A DNA stretch of 64,000 nt from Rhodanobacter thiooxydans LCS2 (GTDB lineage Bacteria > Pseudomonadota > Gammaproteobacteria > Xanthomonadales > Rhodanobacteraceae), in contig NZ_AJXW01000052.1 of assembly GCF_000264375.1 (NCBI RefSeq), positions 34,912-98,911 on the forward strand. Reading direction: 5' to 3'. Both the position numbers and the translations under genes were made by a program. This document shows, piece by piece, positions 1 through 9,959 of the stretch. The stretch's first letter is position 1. Every line of letters begins with the position of its first letter. Below the pieces are notes generated by a model. That model saw only the letters and a program-made list of their open reading frames with translations, searched no databases and had not been told where the DNA came from.

Positions 1-40
1 CCCCTGTTCCTGAGACCGCCGGGCGCCAGATCTAACAGCA

Positions 41-72
41 CGAAGCCCCGCGGCCCTCGCCGCGGGGCTTCG
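41..72 (+). terminator. Terminator-like hairpin at the left edge
   Basis: A perfect 13-bp stem (41-53 pairs with 60-72) encloses a 6-nt loop and is followed by a short T-rich stretch (tcttt). It probably ends transcription of a plus-strand gene lying left of the window. The stem is clear; the terminator role is inferred. Confidence 0.6.
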
Positions 73-104
73 TCTTTACGGCCCTTGCCGGCCGCACAAA
101 AGAC

Positions 105-128
105 GACGGCACCCCGAGAGGTGCCGTC
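105..128. terminator. Second hairpin, possible bidirectional terminator
   Basis: A 9-bp stem (105-113 with 120-128) has a 6-nt loop. On the minus strand the stem is followed by gtctttt, so it could act as a terminator in that direction; on the plus strand only a weak T/C tract follows. From here to 325 I see no gene, tRNA or clear promoter, so the mnmG promoter is not identified. Confidence 0.4.
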
Positions 129-325
129 TTGCTTCCTTTCCTGGTACGCGATCGAACCCCTGTCCGTCCGACCTCGGCGCGCATGGTTCGCGCAGCCTCT
201 GCCCGTGAAAGTGCAGGTTTCCCCGAAGCAGGAAGCGTGCCAGCCACTGCGTGCGGCCCGCAAGGCATTGATGGCGCTACCATGACGCCCCGTTTCGTCA
301 CTTTCTGCACGCCCAGGTCAGTTTG

Positions 326-2203
326 ATGCGCCACCCGACCCACTACGACGTCATCGTGATCGGCGGCGGCCACGCCGGCACCGAGGCCGCGCTGGCCGCA
401 GCGCGCACCGGTGCACGCACGCTGCTGCTCAGCCACAACATCGAGACGATTGGCCAGATGAGCTGCAATCCGGCGATCGGCGGCATCGGCAAGGGCCACC
501 TGGTGAAGGAGATCGACGCGCTGGGCGGTGCGATGGCACATGCAGGCGACCGCGCCGGCATCCAGTGGCGCACGCTGAACGCGTCGAAAGGCCCGGCAGT
601 ACGCGCCACCCGCTGCCAGGCCGACCGCGCGCTGTACAAGGCGGCGATCCGCCGCATGGTGGAAACCCAGCCGAACCTGGAATTGTTCCAGCAGGCGGTG
701 GACGACCTCATCATCGAAAACGGCCGCGCCTGCGGCGTGGTCACCCAGATGGGGCTCGCGTTCGACGCCCGCGCCGTGGTGCTTACCGCCGGCACCTTCC
801 TCGCCGGCAAGATCCACATCGGCCAGGCGCAGTACGCCGGAGGTCGCGCCGGCGATCCGCCGGCCAGCACGCTGGCCGCAAAACTGCGCGAGCTGCCGGT
901 CGCTGCAGACCGGCTGAAGACCGGCACGCCGCCGCGCATCGACCGCCGCAGCATCGACTTCAGCGACCTGGAAGAGCAGCCCGGCGACGATCCCATGCCG
1001 GTGTTCTCCTACCTCGGCACGCGCGACGAACACCCGCGCCAGGTCAGCTGCTGGATCACCCACACCAGCGAGCGCACCCACGAGATCATTCGCGGCGCGC
1101 TGGACCGCTCACCGCTGTACACCGGCCAGATCGAGGGCATCGGCCCGCGCTACTGCCCGTCGATCGAGGACAAGGTGGTGCGCTTCGCGGAGAAGTCCTC
1201 GCACCAGATCTTCATCGAGCCGGAAGGGCTGGACACCTTCGAGATCTACCCGAACGGCATCTCCACCTCGCTGCCGTACGACGTGCAGCTGGCACTGGTG
1301 CGGTCGATCAAGGGCTTCGAAAACGCACACATCACCCGCCCCGGCTACGCCATCGAATACGACTACTTCGACCCGCGCGGGCTGCACCCGTGGCTGGAAA
1401 CGAAGGCGATCCCTGGCCTGTACTTCGCCGGCCAGATCAACGGCACCACCGGCTATGAGGAAGCCGCCGCGCAGGGCCTGATCGCCGGCTTGAACGCCGC
1501 GCTGGCGGTGCAGGGCAAGGCGCCGTGGTATCCGCGCCGCGACGAGGCCTACCTTGGCGTGCTGATCGACGACCTCACCAGCAACGGCACGATCGAGCCG
1601 TACCGCATGTTCACCTCGCGCGCCGAATACCGGCTGCACCTGCGCGAGGACAACGCCGACCTGCGCCTCACCGAGCAGGGTTTCGCACTCGGCGTGGTGT
1701 CGCAGGCACGCTTCGACGCACTGCGCGCCAAGCGCGAGGCGGTCGAGTGCGAGCTGCAGCGGCTCGGCACGTTGTGGGTGACCCCGGCGAACGCCCGTGG
1801 TGCGGCGATCGAGCGCCAGCTCGGTATCGCGGTCAGCCGCGAGACCAGCGCCATCGACCTGTTGCGTCGACCCGAACTGGATTACGCCATGCTCGCCGCC
1901 GTGCCCGAACTGGGGCCGCCGGTGCAGCGCGACGACGTTGCCGCACAGGTCGAGGTGCAGGTGAAATACGCCGGCTACCTGCAGCGCCAGCGCGAGGAGA
2001 TCGAGCGCCAGCGCCGCCACGAGCAGCTGGCGATTCCCACCGGCTTCGACTACGACAAGGTGCGCGGGCTGTCGGCCGAGGTGCTGCTGAAACTGAAGCG
2101 CGTGCGGCCGGCCACCGTGGGCCAGGCCGCGCGCGTCAGCGGTGTCACCCCGGCGGCGATCTCGCTGCTGCTGGTGCACCTGAAGCGCCGCGATGCCGCC
2201 TGA
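326..2203 (+). CDS. mnmG: tRNA uridine-5-carboxymethylaminomethyl(34) synthesis enzyme MnmG (GidA)
   Basis: MnmG is the FAD-dependent partner of the GTPase MnmE. Together they install the carboxymethylaminomethyl group on the wobble uridine of certain tRNAs in the cytoplasm. The 625-residue length is normal for the family. The N-terminus carries the FAD-binding Rossmann glycine motif [10 protein letters not shown] (about residues 13-22), and the conserved stretches [14 protein letters not shown] and GTPPRID follow. The C-terminal helical region that binds MnmE is present. An in-frame TTG lies one codon upstream (323), but the ATG at 326 is the natural start. The common mnmG-rsmG pair is not seen here: a GYF/RDD protein follows 59 bp downstream. 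Confidence 0.97.
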   Translation: MRHPTHYDVIVIGGGHAGTEAALAAARTGARTLLLSHNIETIGQMSCNPAIGGIGKGHLVKEIDALGGAMAHAGDRAGIQWRTLNASKGPAVRATRCQADRALYKAAIRRMVETQPNLELFQQAVDDLIIENGRACGVVTQMGLAFDARAVVLTAGTFLAGKIHIGQAQYAGGRAGDPPASTLAAKLRELPVAADRLKTGTPPRIDRRSIDFSDLEEQPGDDPMPVFSYLGTRDEHPRQVSCWITHTSERTHEIIRGALDRSPLYTGQIEGIGPRYCPSIEDKVVRFAEKSSHQIFIEPEGLDTFEIYPNGISTSLPYDVQLALVRSIKGFENAHITRPGYAIEYDYFDPRGLHPWLETKAIPGLYFAGQINGTTGYEEAAAQGLIAGLNAALAVQGKAPWYPRRDEAYLGVLIDDLTSNGTIEPYRMFTSRAEYRLHLREDNADLRLTEQGFALGVVSQARFDALRAKREAVECELQRLGTLWVTPANARGAAIERQLGIAVSRETSAIDLLRRPELDYAMLAAVPELGPPVQRDDVAAQVEVQVKYAGYLQRQREEIERQRRHEQLAIPTGFDYDKVRGLSAEVLLKLKRVRPATVGQAARVSGVTPAAISLLLVHLKRRDAA

Positions 2204-2262
2204 CCCCGCGCGGCAATCCGCTCATGGCATCATGCGCACTTTGACCAGCATGGGGGTGCGCG

Positions 2263-3027
2263 ATGGAAATCTGGATCGGCCGCGACGGTGAACGGCATGG
2301 CCCGTACAAGGAAGACGACGTGCGCCAATGGCTGCGCAGCGGCCAGGTGAGCCCGGCCGACCTGGCCTGGCACGAAGGCCTGGCCGACTGGCAGCCGTTG
2401 TCGGTGCTGTTCCCCGACGTGGCGGTCGCGCCGCCGCCGGCAACCGCCAACCCCTACGCCGCACCGGCCGCCCCGCTGCTGCCGCAGACCACCGCCGCCG
2501 CGCTGGAAGACCACGCCGGTTTCTGGAAGCGCGTGGCCGCCTATATTCTCGACGCGATCGTGCTGTACATCCCGCAAATGCTGATCGAGAAGGCGTTCGG
2601 CGGCGACGCGGCCAAGGCGGCGCTGAAGCAGGCCAGCCTCGACGCGGTCGGCAACCCCGACGCCATGATGGCCGCCAACATGCACTACTACTCCACGATG
2701 TGGCCGGCCATGCTGCTGATCGTGGTGCTCGGCGTGCTGTACTTCACCGTGTGTGAAAGCTCGGCCTGGCAGGGCACGCTGGGCAAGCTGGCGCTGGGCA
2801 TCCGGGTGACCGACCTGGAGGGCCGGCGGATCAGCTTCCCGCGCGCGCTGGGGCGCTACTTCGCCAAGTTCCTCAGCGCCATCATCCTGGGCGTCGGGTT
2901 CCTGATGGTCGCCTGGACCCAGCGCAAGCAGGGCCTGCACGACATGGTCTGCGGCACCCTGGTGCTGAACGGCCGCGCCAGCGAGTTCAAGGCAGCCTCC
3001 GGCAACGGCAACGCCTTCCGCGCCTGA
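2263..3027 (+). CDS. GYF_2 and RDD-domain membrane protein
   Basis: This 254-residue protein has two recognisable parts. Residues 1-50 form a GYF_2 domain (MEIWIGRDGERHGPY start, then GLADWQPLSVL), a small peptide-binding fold often fused to membrane proteins. From about residue 85 there is an RDD domain with three hydrophobic segments (around 97-110, 143-165 and 205-220) and the typical sequences FWKRVAAYILDAIVLY and GTLGKLALGIRVTD. RDD proteins are inner-membrane proteins of poorly defined role, some linked to transport or stress. The start follows a weak ribosome site (gggggtg). No functional partner is evident; mnmG lies just upstream in the same direction and may be cotranscribed. Confidence 0.85.
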   Translation: MEIWIGRDGERHGPYKEDDVRQWLRSGQVSPADLAWHEGLADWQPLSVLFPDVAVAPPPATANPYAAPAAPLLPQTTAAALEDHAGFWKRVAAYILDAIVLYIPQMLIEKAFGGDAAKAALKQASLDAVGNPDAMMAANMHYYSTMWPAMLLIVVLGVLYFTVCESSAWQGTLGKLALGIRVTDLEGRRISFPRALGRYFAKFLSAIILGVGFLMVAWTQRKQGLHDMVCGTLVLNGRASEFKAASGNGNAFRA

Positions 3028-3383
3028 GTCACCCGGACGGTGGCCGCGCCGAAGGATCGGCCACCCCGGCATCGCAGCCCTTCGGTCCACGCGGAACCGC
3101 GGCCGCGTGACCTCGTGGCCTCGCACTCCAGCGCAGACCGGCAACGGGGAGTTGCCGGGTTCAACGGAGACGACGGGTTCCCTCGGGCCTGACACCGGGC
3201 AACCCGTGGCAAATGGCCACCGCGGAGCTTGAGGAAACCGTGCGGCAGGTCTGCGGAAATGATGCGGAAGCCGCGGGAGTTTCGTGGCAAGCATGGAGGG
3301 ATCCCCAGCCGGGCCGGCGACATCACGCGTGCCTAATCATCCGCGGCGTAGATTTTCAGGGCTTCGCGGCGCAGGTCCAAACG
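3028..3383 (+). other. 356-bp intergenic region with one hairpin
   Basis: There is no convincing gene. An 8-bp inverted repeat (3039-3046 with 3058-3065) lies just after the RDD gene and may be its terminator, although no T-run follows. An in-frame ATG at 3213 could extend the next gene by 57 residues, but that extension looks unlike protein. No promoter was identified with confidence. Confidence 0.4.
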
Positions 3384-4238
3384 ATGCCTCGAATCGAGCC
3401 CGAAAGCACCGGAACCTATTGGTTCGACGACATCCTGGTCGAGCCGGCCGCGCATCGGCTGGAGCGCGGCGGTCGACCTTTGCCGGTGGAACCCAAGGCT
3501 TACATGCTGCTGCTGACCCTGCTGTGCCATGCCGGCGAGCTGGTGAGCAAGGACACGTTGCTGGACATCGTCTGGGGACATCGCCACGTCACAACCGGGG
3601 TACTCAACCGGGTAGTTTCGCAACTGCGCCGCACGCTGGGTGATTCGTCCGCACAGCCGCGCTACATCGCCACCGTGCACAGCCTGGGCTTCCGTTTCAT
3701 CGGTGAGGTACGCCATGCGCCTCCCCCGGTGGTTGGCGCCATCGACTTGCCGGCCAGAGCACCGCCGCCGCGCCTGCTGGCCCGGGTACAGGCCTCAAAC
3801 GGGCAAGTGGAAGTCGCGCAGACACCCTACCGCCGCCGCTTCAGCGACGGCGATCCGTTCCTGAACTTCATCGACCTGGAGCCGTGCCTGGGCCAACTCG
3901 CGAATTGGGCGGCCCTGTTGCCGCGGGGCGACGCGCAACGCCGCGCCATCCTCACCGTGCTGAGCCTGGAGTATGCGCGCCTGGGCGAAAGTGGCGTGGC
4001 GACACCATCGCTGGTCTATCACGGAGCGGTGCTGGCCGTACTGGAAGGCGACCGGGAAACAGCCATCGCCGAGCTGAGTCGGGCGATCGACGAAGGTTTC
4101 CGCGACGAGCCTGCCTTGCGACGCGACCTGGCCTGGCGCGCGCTGGCCGATGACGCGGACTTCCGCCATCAGCTACAACGACTCGACGCGCAGCTGGCCA
4201 TCGAGCGGGCGCTGCCCGATCCACCGCCAGCACGCTGA
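3384..4238 (+). CDS. Winged-helix (OmpR/CadC-type) transcriptional regulator without receiver domain
   Basis: The 284-residue protein begins with a trans_reg_C winged-helix DNA-binding domain (about residues 10-110). Recognisable parts are YWFDDILVEPAAHRLERGG, KAYMLLLTLLCHAGELVSKD, then VSQLRRTLGD and the wing sequence YIATVHSLGFRFIG. There is no phosphoacceptor receiver domain and, unlike CadC, no clear membrane segment. The C-terminal half (about 150-284) is helical and resembles the tail of TPR-containing regulators, with a GDRETAIAELSRAIDEGF segment. The start at 3384 was chosen because the domain begins right after it; an upstream ATG at 3213 is possible. Its target genes cannot be read from the sequence. 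Confidence 0.8.
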   Translation: MPRIEPESTGTYWFDDILVEPAAHRLERGGRPLPVEPKAYMLLLTLLCHAGELVSKDTLLDIVWGHRHVTTGVLNRVVSQLRRTLGDSSAQPRYIATVHSLGFRFIGEVRHAPPPVVGAIDLPARAPPPRLLARVQASNGQVEVAQTPYRRRFSDGDPFLNFIDLEPCLGQLANWAALLPRGDAQRRAILTVLSLEYARLGESGVATPSLVYHGAVLAVLEGDRETAIAELSRAIDEGFRDEPALRRDLAWRALADDADFRHQLQRLDAQLAIERALPDPPPAR

Positions 4239-4570
4239 CTGCGCCACGGATACGACACCGCGGCTGGGCCGCACAGTGCCACGCCTGATCGGCAACACGC
4301 TGCGAGGGGCTGACGGCACGACACCGTCGGCCCCTGCTCCGCTATCGCGTGGGGATACCCCGTCTCGGTTGCCTGATGCATCCATCCGTTTCGGTGCTGG
4401 TCACTGTTGCAGCAGTGGTGCCGGGCCCGCTCGGGCGTGACAAACCGGATGCAATGGATGCCGACGACGGCGACCGTGTCATCCGGGCCGATCCAGCGGA
4501 CTTGTCTCATCGGGCGGAGCACCGTCGATCCGTCGCCGGCATCAGGCAGGCATGGCGCAGCCCAGCTCAG
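4239..4570. other. 332-bp convergent intergenic region
   Basis: This stretch separates the convergent regulator and secreted-protein genes. I see no gene in it. Its one strong structure is the hairpin at 4306-4334, listed separately. Confidence 0.4.
4306..4334 (+). terminator. GC-rich hairpin downstream of the winged-helix regulator
   Basis: An 11-bp stem with one G-T wobble (4306-4316 with 4324-4334) and a 7-nt loop. No T-run follows. Its position between two convergent genes suggests a terminator for either strand. Confidence 0.45.
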
Positions 4571-5068
4571 TCAATGCTGAGCCACCTCCACCAGCTGCAG
4601 ACGCCCCGTCTCTATCGACGCCAGGCTCTGGCCAGACGCGTCCCGGGAAGCCAACTGGCACCGTTGGCCTTCCGCCGGTGCGGCGCGCTTGCAATGTGCT
4701 TCCACGACGGCAACCGTGGCCCGGTTGGCGTCGAACAGCAGGATCCGTCTGCCCATGGCGGGACCGGACGAGTTGTCGAGGGCCACCGTGACAAACGGCG
4801 ACAGGGCCATACCCTGCTTGCGCAGGGCCTCCGACCTCTCGGCCTCCCGCTGCGCTTGCACGTATTGCCGGTGAGTGTTGCCGACCAGGGTCTTCAATCC
4901 GTAGCCGGTGTTCAAGTTGATGGCGTAGGTCTCGTATTGGCCTGGTGCAGGGTTGACTGTGACACGCTGCAGCCTGGTGGTTTGTTGGGACTCGTCTTGG
5001 GCGGCACTGATGCCGCTGATGCAGGAAAGAGCGAGCACGATGGTCGTGGCAATAATCGGGCGTTTCAT
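4571..5068 (-). CDS. Small secreted protein of unknown function
   Basis: I do not recognise a family. The 165-residue product starts with a clear Sec signal peptide (MKRPIIATTIVLALSCISG, cleavage likely after AQ or SAA near residue 22). The mature part is polar, with two cysteines in its C-terminal third (within AHCKRAAP and GQRCQLAS), so it may form one disulfide in the periplasm. A strong ribosome site (ggaggc) precedes the ATG, which supports translation. It stands alone: the winged-helix regulator converges on it and tex is divergent. It may be lineage-restricted. Confidence 0.75.
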   Translation of the reverse strand: MKRPIIATTIVLALSCISGISAAQDESQQTTRLQRVTVNPAPGQYETYAINLNTGYGLKTLVGNTHRQYVQAQREAERSEALRKQGMALSPFVTVALDNSSGPAMGRRILLFDANRATVAVVEAHCKRAAPAEGQRCQLASRDASGQSLASIETGRLQLVEVAQH

Positions 5069-5557
5069 AAAAGCCTCCGGGCGGACGACTGCGTCCGTCG
5101 GGCAACCTTAGGCCGGAGCTGCGGCTCTTATTTGAGGGATTCCGGTGGGATCGGTGTGGATACATTGATGGTTCCCGGTGGATCCGCCGGCGAAACGCGA
5201 AGGCCGAAAGACCCATGGAACCGCCGTCAGATGTGCGGCAACCTGATCGTTCCCGGGATGACGGCCGGGCATGTGCTTCCGTTCCCACGGAGCTCCTCGC
5301 CAATGCCCGCATCCGAGACCGGCTTTCAAGGACACCTGACGCGCGGCCTTGGCGCTCTTGCTGACGCAGAGCCTCCGACACGCGGCATCGAGGCCGCCTC
5401 ACGCCAGCCACGCTTGCCCCCGTCGATCTCGCCGGAGCTCGCTTCGTGCCGAACCCATGGCGGGACTCCTCGCGACTGACGGAGGTATCCGGGCGGCTTG
5501 CTATCATCGGCGGTCCCGCCCGGCTGGCGCCGGCAACCAAGGAACCGTAGTCAACTC
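5069..5557. other. 489-bp divergent intergenic region upstream of the secreted orphan and tex
   Basis: No gene-like frame was found here. A TATCAT hexamer at 5502-5507 is a possible -10 for tex, but no well-spaced -35 was seen. Close to the orphan gene a small inverted repeat (ggacg-actg-cgtcc, near 5084-5097) would lie in its mRNA leader. Confidence 0.35.
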
Positions 5558-7885
5558 ATGCCCAGCATCGAACAACGCATTGCCCAGGACATCGCCGCCA
5601 GGACCGAACAGGTGCGCGCGGCGGTCGAGCTGCTCGACGGCGGCGCTACCGTGCCGTTCATCGCGCGCTACCGCAAGGAAGTCACCGGCGGCCTCGACGA
5701 CACCCAGCTGCGCCTGCTGGAAGAGCGCCTGCGCTACCTGCGCGAGCTGGAAGAGCGCCGCGCCGCGATCCTGGCCAGTGTGGAAGAACAGGGCAAGCTC
5801 AGCGATGCGTTGAGAGCCGACCTGCTCGCCGCCGATACCAAGGCGCGACTGGAGGACCTGTACCTGCCGTTCAAGCCCAAACGCCGCACCAAGGCGCAGA
5901 TCGCCCGCGAAGCCGGGCTGGAACCGCTGGCGACGGGCCTGCGCGAGGATCCCACGCTGGTGCCGGAAGCGTTCGCCGAAACATTCGTCGATGCGGAGAA
6001 GGGCGTCGCCGACGTGCGCGCCGCACTCGACGGCGCGCGCGCGATCCTGATGGAATCGATCGCCGAAGACGCGCACCTGGTCGGCGAGCTGCGCGACTGG
6101 CTGTGGGCGCAGGGGCAGATCCGCGCGAAAGTGGTCGAGGGCAAGCAGAACGAGGGCGCCAAGTTCCGCGACTACTTCGACCACGTCGAGCCGATCGCGA
6201 AGATCCCGTCGCACCGCCTGCTGGCGCTGATGCGTGCGCGCAACGAGGGCGTGATCGAACTCGAGCTCGCGCCCGCCGCCGACAGCGAGCAGGGCCACGC
6301 CGAGGGCGAGGGCCGCGTCGCGGCGCACGCGAACATCCACCAACGCGGCCGTGCCGCCGACGCCTGGCTGCGCGAAACGGTGCGCCTGACCTGGCGGGTG
6401 AAGCTGCACCTGCATCTCACGCTGGATCTGTTCGGCCGCGTGCGCGAAGGCGCCGAGGACGAGGCGATCCGCGTGTTCGGCGACAACCTGAAGGACCTGA
6501 TGCTGGCCGCGCCGGCGGGCGCCAAGACGGTGATGGGGCTGGACCCGGGCATCCGCACCGGCTGCAAGGTCGCGGTGGTCGACGCCACCGGCAAGCTGCT
6601 GGCCACCGACACGATCTACCCGCTGGAGCCGCGCCGGCAGTGGAACGAATCGCTGGTGTCGCTGGCCAGGCTGTGCAAACAACACCACGTGGACCTGATC
6701 GCGATCGGTAACGGCACCGGCTCGCGCGAGACCGACAAGCTGGCCGCCGAGCTGATCAGGAAGCTGCCCGAGGCGAAGCTCTCGAAGATCGTGGTGAGCG
6801 AGGCCGGCGCTTCGGTGTATTCGGCGTCAGAGCTGGCGGCGAAGGAGTTTCCCGATCTCGACGTGAGCCTGCGCGGCGCCGTCTCGATCGCCCGCCGGCT
6901 GCAGGACCCGCTGGCCGAGCTGGTGAAGATCGAGCCGAAGGCGATCGGCGTGGGCCAGTACCAGCACGACGTCAACCAGATCAAGCTGGCGCGCGCGCTG
7001 GATGCGAAGGTGGAGGACTGCGTCAACGCGGTCGGGGTGGACGTGAACACCGCCTCGGCCGCGCTGCTCGCGCGCGTGGCCGGCCTGTCCGCCTCGGTGG
7101 CCGAGAACGTGGTCAAGCACCGCGACGCGAACGGCCCGTTCCCGAACCGCAAGGCGCTGCTGAAGGTGCCGCGCCTCGGCGACAAGGCCTTCGAGCAGTG
7201 CGCCGGCTTCCTGCGCGTGCCCAGCGGCGACAACCCGCTGGACGCCAGCGCGGTACACCCGGAGGCCTACCCGGTGGTCGAGCGGATCATCGCGCAATGC
7301 GGCCGCGAAGTGCGCCACATCATCGGCGACAGCGGCTTTCTGCGCGGCCTCAAGCCCGAGCAGTTCACCGACGAGAAATTCGGCGTGCCGACCGTGCGCG
7401 ACATCCTGAAGGAACTGGAGAAGCCCGGTCGCGACCCACGCCCGGAATTCGTGGCACCGAGCTTCGCCGAAGGCGTCGAGGACGTGAAGGATCTGAAGCC
7501 CGGCATGATCCTGGAAGGCCGCGTCACCAACGTCGCCGCGTTCGGCGCGTTCGTCGACATCGGCGTGCACCAGGACGGCCTGGTGCACGTCTCGGCGTTG
7601 TCGCATACCTTCGTGAAAGATCCGCGCGACGCGGTGAAGGCCGGCGACATCGTCAAGGTCAAGGTGATGGAGGTGGACATCCCGCGCCAGCGCATCGGCC
7701 TCAGCATGCGCCTGGACGACGAGCCGGGGCAGGCGCGCAGCACCCGTCCTGGAACCGGCCGCGATGCCGGCGGCAGCCCGCGCGACAGCCGCGGTCCGCG
7801 CCCCGGCGGCGGCGCACCCAAGCCCGCTGCCGCCCCGGCCAGCAACGCGTTCGCCGATGCGTTTGCGCGGGCGGGCAAGCGCTGA
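5558..7885 (+). CDS. tex: Transcriptional accessory / RNA-binding protein Tex (YhgF)
   Basis: Tex is a conserved cytoplasmic nucleic-acid-binding protein linked to transcription and toxin expression. The 775-residue order is canonical. First comes the N-terminal helical Tex_N region ([15 protein letters not shown] near residue 30), then a YqgF/RNase H-like domain beginning at about residue 324 ([18 protein letters not shown]). Helix-hairpin-helix repeats follow at about 488-547, and a C-terminal S1 domain at about 648-720 ([19 protein letters not shown]). A low-complexity Gly/Arg/Pro tail follows, ending near residue 775. The ATG at 5558 follows aaggaa and matches the usual MPSIEQRIA start; the upstream frame extension is not Tex-like. 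Confidence 0.96.
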   Translation: MPSIEQRIAQDIAARTEQVRAAVELLDGGATVPFIARYRKEVTGGLDDTQLRLLEERLRYLRELEERRAAILASVEEQGKLSDALRADLLAADTKARLEDLYLPFKPKRRTKAQIAREAGLEPLATGLREDPTLVPEAFAETFVDAEKGVADVRAALDGARAILMESIAEDAHLVGELRDWLWAQGQIRAKVVEGKQNEGAKFRDYFDHVEPIAKIPSHRLLALMRARNEGVIELELAPAADSEQGHAEGEGRVAAHANIHQRGRAADAWLRETVRLTWRVKLHLHLTLDLFGRVREGAEDEAIRVFGDNLKDLMLAAPAGAKTVMGLDPGIRTGCKVAVVDATGKLLATDTIYPLEPRRQWNESLVSLARLCKQHHVDLIAIGNGTGSRETDKLAAELIRKLPEAKLSKIVVSEAGASVYSASELAAKEFPDLDVSLRGAVSIARRLQDPLAELVKIEPKAIGVGQYQHDVNQIKLARALDAKVEDCVNAVGVDVNTASAALLARVAGLSASVAENVVKHRDANGPFPNRKALLKVPRLGDKAFEQCAGFLRVPSGDNPLDASAVHPEAYPVVERIIAQCGREVRHIIGDSGFLRGLKPEQFTDEKFGVPTVRDILKELEKPGRDPRPEFVAPSFAEGVEDVKDLKPGMILEGRVTNVAAFGAFVDIGVHQDGLVHVSALSHTFVKDPRDAVKAGDIVKVKVMEVDIPRQRIGLSMRLDDEPGQARSTRPGTGRDAGGSPRDSRGPRPGGGAPKPAAAPASNAFADAFARAGKR

Positions 7886-7999
7886 ATTGCCCAAGCCGGG
7901 ACCGCAGGCGGCGGCGATGCGCTGCAGCATGCGGTTCCGTATGGAATGCCGTACCGTAACGTCCAGCTAACAAGGCCATCCCGGCCGAGGAGTATCTGC

Positions 8000-9847
8000 A
8001 TGCTTCGTACCCGCCATCTGGCCGGTGCCATCGCCACCGCCCTGCTGTTCAGCACGGCCGCCGCGGCCACCGATTTCAGCAACGTCATCGTCTTCGGTGA
8101 CAGCCTGAGCGACAACGGCAACATTTCGCTGGCGACCGCGCCGGCGATCCAGCCGCCGCTGCGCTTCACCACCAACCCGGGGACCACCGCGGCGGAGAAC
8201 GTGGCGACGGGCCTGGGCTTCACGCTGGCGCCGTCGGCGGCCGGCGGCACCGATTACGCCTGGGGCGGCGCGGGCTTCGTCAACAACGTCGCGCCGGTGC
8301 CGACCATCGCGCAGCAGTTGCAGATGTACCTCGGCGCGAACGGCGGCAAGGCCGACTCGCGTGCGCTGTATCAGGTCTGGGGCGGCGCCAACGACATCTT
8401 CTACCTGAGCGGCACGCTGAGCGATCCGAACGCGATCGCCGCCGGCGCGGTCAACGCCGCGCAGACCGAACTCGGCGTGCTCGCCGGCCTGCAGGCGGCC
8501 GGCGCGAAATACGTGCTGGTCTACAACCTGCCCGATCTCGGCAAGACCCCGCAGGCCGCTCTCGGCGGTGCCACCGCACAAGCCGGCGCCAGCCAGCTCG
8601 CCGTGCTCTACAACGGCGTGCTCAACAGCGGCCTGACGCAACTGAGCAACAACGGCCTGAACATCATTCCGGCGAACACCTACGCGCTGCTCAACGAAGT
8701 GATCGCCAACCCGGGCGCCTACGGCTTCAGCAACGTCACCGCGCCGGCCTGCGGCGCCGGTTCCAGCTCGGTGCAGTGCGGCCCGCAGGGCTCGGGCCTG
8801 CCGTACAGCTACGCGGCCGGCACCGACCAGACCTATCTGTTCGCCGACGGCGTGCACCCGACCACCGCCGCCCACGCCATGCTCGGTCAGTACGTGCTGT
8901 CGGTGATCCACGCGCCGGAGCAGGTCTCGCTGCTCGGCGAAGCGCCGCTGGCGGCCAGCGCCGTGCAGAACCGCGTGATGCGCGAGCAGATGCTGACCAC
9001 CGGCAAGGATGGCGACGTGCGCACCTTCGTCAACATCGACTACGCCCGGCAACGCTTCGACGCCAGCAACAACTCGCCGCGCACCAACAGCGACAATTTC
9101 AATTTCACCCTGGGCGCGAATTATTTCGCCGGCGAACACGTCACTGCCGGCGTGGCACTGGGCATCGGCCAGCACAACGCCGACTTCTCCGGCGGCGGCG
9201 GCTACAAGCTGCAGGACGTCAGCGGCCTGGGCTATGTCGGCTACCACAACGGCGGTGGCTACGTGGGCGGCTACGTCAACTTCGGCCAGTCGAATTTCGC
9301 GGACATCGAACGACGCATGAGCATCGGCACCATGCAGCGCACCGAAACCGGCAAGACCGACGGCTCGCACCTGGGCGGTGGCGTCACCGGCGGCTGGTGG
9401 TTCGATCTCGCCGACAAGCTGCAGACCGGCCCGTTCGCCACCGTCGACTGGCAGACCGTGAAGATCAGCGGCTACGCCGAGAGCGGCAGCGACAGCAGCG
9501 CCATGTGGTTCGGCCGGCAGCAGCGCGACTCGCTGCTGTCCACGCTGGGCTGGCGCCTGCGCGGCCAGTGGCAGGTCAACAACCTGGTGATGTCGCCCTA
9601 TGTCGAGCTGGGCTGGAACCACGACAGCAAGGCCGACCCGCGCATGGTCCGCGCCGGCCTGAACAGCATGAACGGCAGCTTCGCCCTGTCCGGCTTCAGC
9701 CCGGACCAGAGCTGGGGTACCGCGACGCTGGGCCTGTCCGCCCAACTCACCCCGAGCGTGCAGAGCTGGATCGGCTACAGCGGGCGCTTCGGCGACAACA
9801 GCCAGAAGCTCAACAGCGTCAACATGGGTGTGCGGATCAGTCTCTGA
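8000..9847 (+). CDS. GDSL esterase autotransporter (EstA-type)
   Basis: This 615-residue protein is exported by Sec (signal peptide at residues 1-23, ending STAAAA) and anchored in the outer membrane by its own barrel. The passenger is a GDSL lipase/esterase with block I FGDSLSDNGN (about 31-40, catalytic Ser), the GGANDIF block and DGVHPTTAAH (about 283, catalytic Asp and His). The C-terminal autotransporter barrel spans about residues 340-615 and ends in alternating residues (VNMGVRISL). The family hydrolyses short-chain esters at the cell surface and has been linked to motility and rhamnolipid formation in Pseudomonas. A ribosome site (gaggag, 8 nt upstream) fixes the ATG at 8000. The gene converges on a lipoprotein gene. 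Confidence 0.93.
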   Translation: MLRTRHLAGAIATALLFSTAAAATDFSNVIVFGDSLSDNGNISLATAPAIQPPLRFTTNPGTTAAENVATGLGFTLAPSAAGGTDYAWGGAGFVNNVAPVPTIAQQLQMYLGANGGKADSRALYQVWGGANDIFYLSGTLSDPNAIAAGAVNAAQTELGVLAGLQAAGAKYVLVYNLPDLGKTPQAALGGATAQAGASQLAVLYNGVLNSGLTQLSNNGLNIIPANTYALLNEVIANPGAYGFSNVTAPACGAGSSSVQCGPQGSGLPYSYAAGTDQTYLFADGVHPTTAAHAMLGQYVLSVIHAPEQVSLLGEAPLAASAVQNRVMREQMLTTGKDGDVRTFVNIDYARQRFDASNNSPRTNSDNFNFTLGANYFAGEHVTAGVALGIGQHNADFSGGGGYKLQDVSGLGYVGYHNGGGYVGGYVNFGQSNFADIERRMSIGTMQRTETGKTDGSHLGGGVTGGWWFDLADKLQTGPFATVDWQTVKISGYAESGSDSSAMWFGRQQRDSLLSTLGWRLRGQWQVNNLVMSPYVELGWNHDSKADPRMVRAGLNSMNGSFALSGFSPDQSWGTATLGLSAQLTPSVQSWIGYSGRFGDNSQKLNSVNMGVRISL

Positions 9848-9889
9848 TCCGCTCTGCCCAGCGGCCCGGCCTGGTCCGGGCCGCCCATG

Positions 9890-9923
9890 AAAAAGCCGTC
9901 CGCGGATGCGGACGGCTTTTTTT
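9890..9923. terminator. Bidirectional rho-independent terminator
   Basis: A strong GC stem (agccgtccgc with gcggacggct, loop of a few bases) has an A-run on its left and a run of seven T on its right, so it works in both directions between the convergent esterase and lipoprotein genes. A second GC hairpin (about 9860-9886) precedes it. Confidence 0.88.
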
Positions 9924-9959
9924 GTGGGCCTGCCCGCTCGACGCGGGAGCCCGGACGGC

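Noticed and set aside
131..200. A possible tRNA 3' end (gttcgatcgcg on the minus strand)
   Set aside because: The T-loop-like bases are not flanked by a pairing T-stem, and no acceptor stem or anticodon arm could be built.
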